Assembly (NCBI GenBank): GCA_963210315.1
Contig: OY723319.1
Span: 434,001 to 498,000 of the forward strand
From: Rhynchopus euleeides
Taxonomy: Eukaryota; Euglenozoa; Diplonemea; Diplonemida; Diplonemidae
DNA length: 64,000 nucleotides
Direction of reading: 5' to 3'
Part shown: one piece after another, positions 27,597 through 37,100 of the stretch
Layout: the number at the start of each line of letters is the position of its first letter
How positions within the stretch are numbered: the first letter of the stretch is position 1
Notes under the pieces: generated by a model
The model's database searches: none
Told to the model about the DNA's origin: nothing
Seen by the model: the letters and a program-made list of their open reading frames with translations, nothing else
Position numbers and translations under genes: made by a program

Positions 27597-30500
27597 CTAG
27601 CGGCACACCGACAGCTGGAAGTCGGACACAGCCCCGTTCAGCGAGGGTGCGCTCGGTGTGCGGCTGCGGCCGATGAAGTTGCTGCTGCGCACCACGTCTC
27701 TGGGGAGGTGCACAGAACCGCGCCCGCACTCAACCCCGTCCATGTACACCACAGCAACCCCGCCACCAGAGCTGCCGGCACGTGCGATGATGGCCTCGAG
27801 GGTGAAGGGCTGGTGCAGGGGGGGCTGTGCCGTGCACGACACAGCCTGCCACATGAGCCCACGGAACACAACCAGCCTGGGTGCTCCGGTGGTGCCGTCC
27901 TGCACAAGCCGCACGCTGTCCTGCCCAAGGTCGCCGGCGAAGTCACACACCGTCGCATGCATGACGTGGCTCTTGATCGTCACCGTCGCACGCACGTACA
28001 GCTCCGCCCCTCCGAAGGTGACGGGTGCAGTCCCAACGAAGTCGCTGGAGGAGATGAAGTTGGACACAGGTGTTGGCTTGGCGCACGGCTTCAGAACAGG
28101 CGGAGTGCACTTCGAGAGGAGGAAGTCCCACACATCCCCCTTAAGCGGATCACCGGCACCAGTGTGGCTCCGCCCGATGGCATTGCTGCTGCGCACCACG
28201 ACATGCGGCAGGGGCAGCGCACCCCGCCCACACTCCACCCCGTTGATGAAGACCGCAGCAAGCCCGCTGCCGGGAGGACCGTCCGCACGTGTCATCGTCG
28301 CCTCCAGCAAGAACGCCACCCCGACAGCAGGCAGGGGCGAGCAGTCGATGCTGTGCCACAGCAGCCCGCGGAACACAACCAGCACCAGCTTCTTGTCCGC
28401 AACCATCACCCGGAAGCTGTCCTGTCCCGCACTGCGCCCCAGGTCGAACACCGTTGCCCAGCTCTGCACGTTCTTCAGCAGGACGACGGCACGCACGTAC
28501 AGTTCCCCTCCGAAGGTGATGGGTGCAGTCTCGCTGAAGTCCTTGGAGGTGGTGAAGCTGGTCACAGGTGTCGGTGTGTCACACGGCTTCGGAACAGTGG
28601 GAAGAACACACTGTGACAGTTCGAAGTCAGACACAGTCCCGTCAAGGAAGAGGTGTTGGTCATCGTGGCTGTGACCGATGAAGTTGCTGTTGCGCATGAC
28701 GACTGTCGGGACAGCGACAGGACCACGTGCGTACTCCACACTGTTGACATACATCACAGCAACACCATTGTCACTGAACGGACTGTCACGCGTGATCGTC
28801 AATTCGAGAAGGAAGTTTTGACCAAGTGGGACCTGAGCTGTTCCCTCCACACGCTCTGGTGTTGTACCGTCCGTCTCAAACATCAGCTTCCCAGTCCTCC
28901 CCAACTGCGAGATCACGAAGCCGTACTTCTGCTGTTCTGTTGTGAAATCGAGAATTCTCCCACCCGAAGTGTACCCGTGAATCCTGACCGTCGCGCGTAA
29001 GTACAGCTCTCCTCCGAAGGTGATGGGTGCAGTCTCGCTGAAGTCCTTGGAGGTGGTGAAGCTGATCACATGTGTTGGTGTGGTGCACGGCTTCGGAACT
29101 GGTGGAAGGTAGCACTGTGACAGTTGGAAGTCAGACACAGTGCCGTCCAGCTGTGCAGCTTGGAGGTCACGACTGTGAGCGATGTAGTTGCCGTTCCGTG
29201 CAAGCACAGCTGGGAGGAGCACGGGGCCACGTGCGTACTCATCCCCGTTCATGTACATCACAGCAATTCCAGTCGCGCTGTACGCACGGTCACGTGTGAT
29301 CGTCAGTTCGAGAAGGAATTGTTGCCCGAATGGCACCTCAGTTGTTGTCCTCACACGATCCTGTGTTGCCGTCCCAGCCGTCTCAAAAACCAACTTCCCA
29401 GTCATCCCCAACTGCGAGATCACGAAAGGATAATCCGATGCACCTGTCCTGAAGTCCATCAGTGTGCTGTTGTTCGTGTAGGAGTTGATCTCCACGCCTG
29501 CACGAATGTACAGCTCCCCTCCGAAGGTGATGGATGCAGTCTCGCTGAAATCATTGGAGGTGGTGAAGCTGGTCACAGGTGTCAGATTGTCGCACGGCTT
29601 CTTAACAGCTGGAGGTTCACACTCTGACAGTTCGAAGTCAGACACCTTGCCGTTAAGGCGCGCATCACTGAGAACATGACTGTGCCCGATGTAGTTGCTG
29701 TTGCGCACCACATTTCTCGGCATCACGACAGGGCCACGTGCCTCCTCCTCACCGTTGATGTATATGACGGCAACCCCCATCTGAGGCGATGCAGTGTCAC
29801 GTGTGATCGTGACCTCGAGATGGAACGGCTGAACGAGCGGCACCCCCTTTGTTCCGAACACCTCGTGCTCTCCCTCACCATCAGTGGACAGCACCACCTT
29901 CCCAGCCATCAGGGTGAGCACGAAGGCGTATTGCCCGAACTCTGTCCTGAAGTCAAGCAATCTGGCTTTGTTCGTGTAGCTGTTGACCTTCACAACGGCA
30001 CGCACGTACAGCTCCCCTCCGAAGGTGATGGGTGCAGTCTCATCGAAGGTGCTGGAGGTGGTGAAGCTGATCACAGGTATCAGGTTGTCGCACGGCTTCG
30101 GAACAGGTGGAGTGCACTGTGACAGTTCGAAGTCAGACACAGTCCCATCGAAGGAGATGTCCTCCTTATTGTGAATGCCACCGATGAAGTTGTGGTTCCG
30201 CGTCGCCTCTGGTGGTACTATGCAGTCCCCCTCTTGGCCGCGGACCCCGTTCCTGTAAATGTTCAGGCGACCCTTCCCACTCGACGGACTGTCACTTGTG
30301 ATCACGACCTCGACAAGAAAGGGCTTCCCGATTGGGTTATGGCCCGCCACTTCCAGGGTTTGCAGATTCGTCTGACCCACTGCATCACGAACCAACACGG
30401 AGATCTGTTCGTTTGGGGATTGCGTGATGATGAAACTGTCATTGTCGATACTCCAGGAACCCCTGAAATTCATCAGTTTTGACCACTTCGTTGGGGTATT

Positions 30501-31166
30501 CAGGAACACCGTCGCACGCACGTACAGCACCCCTCCGAAGGTGAGGGGTGCAGTCCCATCGAAGTCGCTGGCGGAGGCGAAGCTGGTCACAGGTAGGAGG
30601 TTGTCGCACGGCTTCGGAACAGGTGGAGTGCACTGTGACAGTTGGAAGTCAGACACAGTCCCGTCAAGGAGGGTGTCAGTGGGAACGTGGCTGTGCCCGA
30701 TGTAGTTGCTCTTCCATGATGTTGTTGGCAGGAGAGCGACATCACCACGCCCCTGCTCCTTGCCGTCGACATGCATCACAGCCACCGTCACACCCAACAC
30801 ACTGCCCCGTGTGATGGTGAGTTCGAGGAGGAACTGTTGACCGAGTGGCAGCTGTGCGGTAGTGTGCACAACGGATTGCTCTGTCTTGTGGTCGACCGTC
30901 AGAACCAACTTCCCGCTTGTCCCGTCCTGGGCGATCACAAAACCGTACTGCACATCGTCTCCACTCCTCTCCCTGAAATCAACCACTCTGGCGTTGTTTG
31001 TGAAGCTGTTGATCGCCACATTCGCACGCACGTACAACTCCCCTCCGAATTCGATGGATGCAGTCTCATCGAAGGTGCTGGAGGTGGTGAAGCTGGCAAC
31101 GGTGTAGGACGACGGACATGGCTGCACACTCAAACACAGCGGCACCACCACCGCCAACAGCCACAT
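27597..31166 (-). CDS. Secreted seven-module LamG/concanavalin-like protein, paralogue 2
   Basis: The protein has 1,189 aa, with the same architecture as the gene at 22194-25760. The start is ATG 31166-31164 (MWLLAVVVPLCLSVQPC); an acceptor-like CTCCTTGCAG ends 24 nt upstream. Module 1 is almost identical to module 1 of paralogue 1. The last two modules (PCDTPTPVTSF and PCAKPTPVSNF onward) are almost identical in all three genes. Modules 2-5 differ; module 2 carries a distinctive WSKLMNFRGSW segment, and its GGVLYVRA replaces the usual GGELYVRA. The mosaic pattern suggests unequal exchange or gene conversion. Single exon, no membrane segment. Confidence 0.8.
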   Translation of the reverse strand: MWLLAVVVPLCLSVQPCPSSYTVASFTTSSTFDETASIEFGGELYVRANVAINSFTNNARVVDFRERSGDDVQYGFVIAQDGTSGKLVLTVDHKTEQSVVHTTAQLPLGQQFLLELTITRGSVLGVTVAVMHVDGKEQGRGDVALLPTTSWKSNYIGHSHVPTDTLLDGTVSDFQLSQCTPPVPKPCDNLLPVTSFASASDFDGTAPLTFGGVLYVRATVFLNTPTKWSKLMNFRGSWSIDNDSFIITQSPNEQISVLVRDAVGQTNLQTLEVAGHNPIGKPFLVEVVITSDSPSSGKGRLNIYRNGVRGQEGDCIVPPEATRNHNFIGGIHNKEDISFDGTVSDFELSQCTPPVPKPCDNLIPVISFTTSSTFDETAPITFGGELYVRAVVKVNSYTNKARLLDFRTEFGQYAFVLTLMAGKVVLSTDGEGEHEVFGTKGVPLVQPFHLEVTITRDTASPQMGVAVIYINGEEEARGPVVMPRNVVRNSNYIGHSHVLSDARLNGKVSDFELSECEPPAVKKPCDNLTPVTSFTTSNDFSETASITFGGELYIRAGVEINSYTNNSTLMDFRTGASDYPFVISQLGMTGKLVFETAGTATQDRVRTTTEVPFGQQFLLELTITRDRAYSATGIAVMYMNGDEYARGPVLLPAVLARNGNYIAHSRDLQAAQLDGTVSDFQLSQCYLPPVPKPCTTPTHVISFTTSKDFSETAPITFGGELYLRATVRIHGYTSGGRILDFTTEQQKYGFVISQLGRTGKLMFETDGTTPERVEGTAQVPLGQNFLLELTITRDSPFSDNGVAVMYVNSVEYARGPVAVPTVVMRNSNFIGHSHDDQHLFLDGTVSDFELSQCVLPTVPKPCDTPTPVTSFTTSKDFSETAPITFGGELYVRAVVLLKNVQSWATVFDLGRSAGQDSFRVMVADKKLVLVVFRGLLWHSIDCSPLPAVGVAFLLEATMTRADGPPGSGLAAVFINGVECGRGALPLPHVVVRSSNAIGRSHTGAGDPLKGDVWDFLLSKCTPPVLKPCAKPTPVSNFISSSDFVGTAPVTFGGAELYVRATVTIKSHVMHATVCDFAGDLGQDSVRLVQDGTTGAPRLVVFRGLMWQAVSCTAQPPLHQPFTLEAIIARAGSSGGGVAVVYMDGVECGRGSVHLPRDVVRSSNFIGRSRTPSAPSLNGAVSDFQLSVCR

Positions 31167-32556
31167 GTACCCCCAGCAGTGCTGTGTCCCCTGCAAGGAG
31201 GTGTGATCATAGGTTGTGCACCCACCCACCCCCCCCCACATGGCAACGCGGATGTGGAAACTGACGTCAGACGTCAGACGGTACCATAGGAGCACCTCCT
31301 GGCGGCAGCACCCTCACTGGTGGAGTGGAGGGACACAAGGAAGATGTCCTGTGGCTGACCCATGTCCAGGGCCGTCAAATCGACCAGGAAGACACCCGGA
31401 ATGGGCAACAGTAGACATCACGCCACCGACTTGGATCGGCGGGCGATTCGCTTGCCAATACTTCGCCTGAAGCACGCCTTTCTGTGACTCGCATCAATTT
31501 GTGATCTCGCAGGGAACAACTGTGCGGTGTGGTGACGAGGGGAAAGTGTGGTGACATGAGGGAAGAGGAGGGGGGCGGGGCAAAGGCTATCGATTGCGAG
31601 AACACCCCGCGCCGGTGGTGGTGTACTTCTGCACGAATTTACCGCACACAGCTTCTTGCGTTGCGAGCAAGGCCCACATAATATAACAGGCAACCTACCC
31701 CCACCCCCACCCGATTTCCCGTGTTGTGATGAGGTGTTCGAACAGAGACGACGCCACTTTCGCCGTGTGGTTCCCAGCAGCGTACAACTAACGTATCACG
31801 AGAATGTCGAGTTGCACTTCGAGATGCATCGGTTGTTACTGCCTTTGAGGGGCCCTATAAGAGGCCGGGCTACGAAACACATCTCAATGGCATTACCACG
31901 CACCTTCGGATGAAATATTTTGGGAAGGTTACGGTGACACACACACACACACACACACCTCGACCTGTGCGGAGGTGAGATGTGGAACTTCTTGCAGCAA
32001 GCACCATAGGTAAGCACCGCCTGCTGCGGGTGCTGCTGCTCCTTTGTGTTGGACTTCCTCCTTCGTTGCATGAGGCTATACAACAGAATCTTCCACAGCC
32101 TCAGAGGATCTTGACTTTCAGGTCGTACGGCCCGCAAACCTGCAATATTCTGCGACGAATCATCGTGCTGAGATGTGTCTGAGAACCCAGCCAGAAGGAC
32201 GAACCCCCGCCACCCCCCCCCCCCCCAAAACCCCAAAAAGCTGCCCCCTCCCCCTCCCCCCCACACCCAGAATACTCTGCCCAGAACAGAGAGGCAGGGT
32301 CAACCCACCCCCTGCCGCACCCACCCACCCCCCTGCCAGCCCTGAGCTTGAGGTGATCCAGGACGAGATGAACTGGGTCCACTCAAATGATGACCTAATG
32401 GGTGCCTTTGTTCTGTGACAAAGTGTGTCGGGTTGCAGCCGATGCTGTGAGGCAGCTCACTTGTGCGCACTTCAGAGCGTAAAGCCCGGATAGGTGTACC
32501 ACCGTCAACTCTGACATGGGGAGGGACAGCTGGAGCCACTGGCGGGGTGCTGTGTT

Positions 32557-32724
32557 GACTTCAGGGGGCTCCCAATGTGCTTCGGCACACCGGGTTCTTG
32601 GCCTGCGGCGGCATGGTAGTCGGTCAGAGAGGCCAGCGCTTGGTCGGGGACTACTCAGAGAGGGCGTGTGCGGACTTCAGGGGGCTCCCAACGTGCATCT
32701 GCACACCGGGTTCTTGGCCTGCGG
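32557..32724 (+). repeat. 52-bp direct duplication, two copies
   Basis: GACTTCAGGGGGCTCCCAA is followed by ACACCGGGTTCTTGGCCTGC at 32557-32608 and again at 32673-32724, with a few mismatches between the two. Confidence 0.8.
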
Positions 32725-32868
32725 ACGTAGATTGCCTAAAGGTTTAGAAACCGGCCGAGCCCGTGGGGGTGACGAACGTACTGCCGGCCCGGGATTGTCA
32801 AGGTTCTTTCCCCAGATGGCTCACCAGTACCACCAAACCACACGGAGAGCAAAACCGCCGGGGAGGGG

Positions 32869-33432
32869 GTGGGGGAAGGTGGGAAGGGCGGCATGCCGAA
32901 CTACAGCAAGGATGGCCAACAATGCGATCACTGCAAACAAGGCATGGGACACAAGAGGGAAAAAAAAAAGGTCCTGGGTAAGACGTTAAACTGCCTGGGG
33001 GGGCCGTCCCCGGACCATGACGGGTGCCTGCACCAGGAGTCTAGCACGGCCGTGGTCCAGGGCATGACCGAAAACTGCTTGGGTACCGAGGCTCCCCAGA
33101 CCAGGAAGGGTGGAGACACCTGGAGTCTAAATAGTCACACCACGTCAGGCCAGACCTTCGCATTGCACTCCGCGAAGACTGCCACACAGCCGCGGGGCAG
33201 GTGTGCAGCCTGTGGAAAACCTCGTACAGAAAAGGGTCGGCGACCGCCCGCCCCCAGTCTGAGAGGCATCAGCCGAATCTCGGTGGAGGCGGGCACAAAA
33301 CAAAAGGGAGAGTCGTCACTGTGCATATCAGCACGGTCCCGCCCTCTGTGCCAGACCAACACACCACCAAAGGAAAAGAGGAAGAGGCGACGTAAGGCAA
33401 TGCCTCCGTGCGGCCAGGAGAACACGAAATAG
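32869..33432 (+). CDS. Doubtful 187-aa ORF with CxxC motifs
   Basis: The plus-strand ORF encodes Cys pairs CDHC (19-22) and CAAC (112-115), further Cys at 152, 161 and 181, and a Lys/Arg-rich end (KEKRKRRRK). The pattern could be a relic of a zinc-binding domain of a mobile element. No family is recognised, and the orientation is opposite to the host genes. It may be a chance ORF. Confidence 0.15.
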   Translation: MGEGGKGGMPNYSKDGQQCDHCKQGMGHKREKKKVLGKTLNCLGGPSPDHDGCLHQESSTAVVQGMTENCLGTEAPQTRKGGDTWSLNSHTTSGQTFALHSAKTATQPRGRCAACGKPRTEKGRRPPAPSLRGISRISVEAGTKQKGESSLCISARSRPLCQTNTPPKEKRKRRRKAMPPCGQENTK

Positions 33433-35029
33433 CGACCCCCTCAACGGGGAATGCTACGAGCACGGCCAAAAATCGTTCAAAATCGTTCAAACCCCCAATG
33501 TACACCATGTCGGACATCCTGAGTGTTCATCGATAAACGCAACACGCGGGGACTGTGGTGCGCCACACCTGGACACCTTCGACCATGCCTGATTCTGCAC
33601 AACTTTGGCCTGCCCAGAAGTGTCTGCCAGTCATGATTTCAAGTCTGCATTCGCATGGCCAAAACAAAAGCAACCGGGTGACAAATTGACAGAGTCGAAT
33701 GAACACAAGTCGACCCTTGAGATATGGAGTGAAACAGACACACAGAAACTCTGAGAGGGGAGAACGGGCAAGACAAGCAAGCCAACGGAACTCGGTGGGC
33801 AGGCAGAAGGCGGGCAATGTGCAGGGGGTGCGTGGTTTGGGAAGGGTTGTACGCCACGTGCAGAATACCACTCCGGACAACTGAGCAGAGACATCTCTCA
33901 GAGCAGACAGACAGTAACTGTAACTTTACTCCCAGCGGGGGACAGAGTGACACAAAATCAAATAACAGAACGAAAAGACCAGTGTTTGCACGAATGACCA
34001 AAACCAAGGGCTACCAGAACAGATACTTGGAGCCCCCCCATCTCCACCCCAGAAGTTCTTATCGTGCACCTCTTGGCGCCCGACATCTATTCCGAGTGCT
34101 GGGTGTGTGAAACAGGAGGCGATCCACGCTTGCAACGCTACCCGACAGCCACTGTCTAACAACGGAACGTATTTGCAACGGTTTGATTTGCAGTTTGGGC
34201 TAGAGAACAAGCATTGCGCAGTGACCCCCAAGAGGCCACGACGTGAGCAACCGGGCCCACGATGGATTCTGAGTGTAGCGAATGTATCCACGAAAGAATC
34301 AACTGTCGCGTCAGAAGGCATCAGGCAGCTGACGCAGTTCTCCCTCCACCAGTGCTTCTCCTGCACACACAACATGATCACCCCCAGTGTGTGGCATGGC
34401 CAACACACACCCTGTTCCGAGCTGCCTCTGCTCCCTCCCCAAGAAGCTTTCGTGAGGAACAGAAGTGGGTGCCATCACCATAGTGCAGTTGACCGCCTGC
34501 AAAGCCGCACGACTGCCCAACCTTTCGACACAGAGGGGTGGTTCCTGTCGTTGTCAGGCAGCAGGCTGCGCATCGCAGAATGGCGCACAAGGCATTGAGA
34601 CAGGAGCTCATCGACAAGCGGTCGGCGCGAATGACTGCAATGTCGCTCCTTCTTCACGTGAAGGGGTGGGCCGTCGACACTGTATAGTCTGCAAATCAAA
34701 AGGGGGGGGGGGGGAGAAAAGGCAGGGCATTTGCGGGTCGTGAGAACACCCGACACGCCTGCAGGCGTGGTGCCTCCAGCAGGGCCCTCGTCGTGTGGTT
34801 TCTGCGTTCCTGACAACTGCAACTACCCCTCTCCAGATTGTGGCACACAAACACCAGGTATTGACGGCCGGAGTAAAGATACGAGACTCATCAACCATGG
34901 CCTGAAGTAGGAAAAATACTGGAACGGCGTTGATTCGTTGTACGAACGATGCCTGCCAGTGCGAGGTGCTGCAGGTACATGGAACGATGCAATGAGTGAG
35001 AAACGTGCGTCGTGGTGGTGTTAGCTTCA

Positions 35030-35090
35030 GGGGGTCTGGGGGGCGGAGCCCCCCAGCCGCCGGAGGCCACGGTAGTGAACATATGTTCTC
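35030..35090 (+). repeat. 60-bp hairpin repeat, copy 3
   Basis: It has the same GGGGGTCTGGGGGGC / GCCCCCC hairpin and CGCCGGAGGCCACGGTAGTG tail as 20145-20204 and 20319-20379, about 15 kb away. Confidence 0.75.
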
Positions 35091-35222
35091 AGGCTGACAT
35101 ATCGTCCATGACATGTTAAGCACAGACCAAATTCGGTGGGTCATTGGGTCGATAGTCCGGAATAGCCTTGCTACCGGGCCCCAGTGGGGCCCAGGGGGGC
35201 GGGGGCAGATCAGAAATAATAT

Positions 35223-35302
35223 CCTTGGTAGGGCAGGCTGGTCAGGCCTACCCTACCAAGGTTTCGGGCAGAAATTAAATAGGTAGGGCAGCTGCCCTAC
35301 CT
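35223..35302. repeat. Two adjacent palindromes sharing GGTAGGGCAG
   Basis: An 11-bp stem CCTTGGTAGGG (35223-35233) pairs with 35251-35261. A perfect palindrome GGTAGGGCAGCTGCCCTACC occupies 35282-35301. Both contain GGTAGGGCAG. Confidence 0.8.
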
Positions 35303-35765
35303 GCCTGACCAGGCGCGAGATCGCTGGTAATCTCCCCTGACAGAGTCGGGAGCTGCTTGATGGGGCGATCGCAGGAGGGCATATTGCCGCTCCCATGGGG
35401 AGCAGCGTGCGCCGCTCACCTCCGATAGAATCTGGCGTGCGCCCCATACCGCGAAGTAGTTATCTGTCTCCGGCAATGGGCGACCCAGCGCTGTACCTGG
35501 CGCACTCCGACTGGGCAATCTGGCTTCACCGAGATACGACTCCTGCCGTGCAGTGTCGCACATCATTCCACTCCATCTCCTCCGGTGTCGGGCACGAAGA
35601 TGTTTCTGCTCCGCCTCACGCACCGCTGTCCACCAGCAACTGCGCGACAGGTGAACACGGTGTTCTGCATTTTGGCTGCTTGAGAGCCCCAGTCACTGGC
35701 GCTGTGGAAAGGACCCACGGGGGGTTCTCCTTACCGTGACCTGTGTCAGCTTCTCGCGTTGATTA

Positions 35766-36476
35766 CCGTCACTCAAGTTATGTTGGTGGGGTAATATATT
35801 GGTGGGGTAAATATGTTGGTGGGGTACTAATTTGGTGGATTTGGGGCTCTGAAAAAAGTTGGTGGGTTATTACCCCACCAACATTATTACACCAGGGCGC
35901 GTTGTACTTGGCGATTTTTTCTGGCACCTGGGATTTGGAGCCCCCTGCCCACCCACCCCGACTGCGCGTACGCATGTGCGTACGCCGTCCGCACTTTCTG
36001 AAACCGCGCTGCGTACGCGTACGCAGAAATTGCGTACGGCTGGTATTCCAGGTCTCTCAGCGCACAGTAGGCCACCCAGTAGGCTGAGCCCTGGCCTTTG
36101 CTCTTGCCTTTCACAGACGGTTCCTTCGCGCACAAGTGCAAAAGGTACGATTACCTACTCGAAGGCTCGACGGCTGCTGAGGTTGACGACCGATTTGGTG
36201 TGCGGACATGGCCGTCTCTTGTACTACATAGACCGTTTGCAGGCGCCGCACGCACACGCGTACGACGTATGCATTTTCTGGATAACGTAGCCATCAGCCG
36301 GGCCCCTTAGGCGTTCGCCACGAAAACGGTAGTCAGCGATGCGCATTGGGGTAATAAATTGGTGGGGTAGATTTATTGGTGGGGTAAATATGTTGGTGGG
36401 GTACTAATTTGGTGGATTTGGGGGTTCTGGAAGAAGTTGGTGGGTTATTACCCCACCAACATTACTTGAGTGACGG
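35766..36476. mobile_element. Non-autonomous TA-flanked inverted-repeat element
   Basis: The termini are inverted (CCGTCACTCAAGT, then [TA]ATGTTGGTGGGGTAATA) and flanked by TA at 35764-35765 and 36477-36478. Both ends also carry a direct repeat of about 110 bases built from TTGGTGGGGTA blocks, and each can fold on itself. The interior (35890-36340) has TACGCA/TGCGTA palindromes and no convincing coding region. The TA duplication and size fit a MITE of the Tc1/mariner type. Confidence 0.8.
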
Positions 36477-36650
36477 TATGTGTAGTTTGCCTTGTTTAGG
36501 GGCCTTCCCTCCTCAGCTGGGCACTCTGACAAATATATGTCGGCACGATTGATTGTTGTTAACATCTTTACTGGGACAGCAAAAAAAAAGACTTGGAGCT
36601 GCGTTCTTTGTTCGTAGGTGCCGGCTAGTGCATGTGTGCAGGATACGGGG

Positions 36651-36883
36651 GCAGAGTGCGGCAGGAGGGATGCAGGTGTGTCGCCAAAGCGTCTCGTCAG
36701 CGCAGAGTGCGGCAGGAGGGATGCAGGTGTGTCGCCAAAGCGTCTCGTCAGCGCAGAGTGCGGCAGGAGGGATGCAGGTGTGTCGCCAAAGCGTCTCGTC
36801 AGCGCAGAGTGCGGCAGGAGGGATGCAGGTGTGTCGCCAAAGCGTCTCGTCAGCGCAGAGTGCGGCAGGAGGGATGCAGGTGT
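36651..36883 (+). repeat. 51-bp satellite, 4.6 units
   Basis: A partial 29-base unit (36651-36679) is followed by full units at 36680, 36731, 36782 and 36833. The core GCAGAGTGCGGCAGGAGGGA occurs five times. The right junction is identical to the arrays at 21976 and 27379. The left junction is unrelated to the other two flanks, so this array marks the duplication boundary of copy 3. Confidence 0.95.
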
Positions 36884-37100
36884 GTCGCTGAGGTCGGAGG
36901 AAGAGGACCCAGCAAGCAGCTCTTCATGCAGGAAGGACGACCACAGTGTCGTGGGTTGTGCCGTGAGGCAGCGAGAGAGACAGAGAGGGGGCTGCTGGCA
37001 GGCAGGCCACAGCGGCACCGGCTTCGGCAGCAGAGTGGGTGGTTGCGGGTGGCAGTGCCGCACCAGCAGCACACAGGAGGCAGGCAGGCAGGCAGGGCTG

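Larger units (their letters stand above)
31191..35763. other. Intergenic between paralogues 2 and 3
   Basis: The region is 4.6 kb without a convincing host gene. It contains a CA run at about 31935-31958, a C-run near 32210-32225, a direct duplication at 32557-32608/32673-32724, a weak plus-strand ORF at 32869-33432, a stretch at 33640-33960 related to the flank at 26500-27010, a 60-bp hairpin repeat at 35030-35090 and short palindromes at 35223-35302. Confidence 0.5.
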
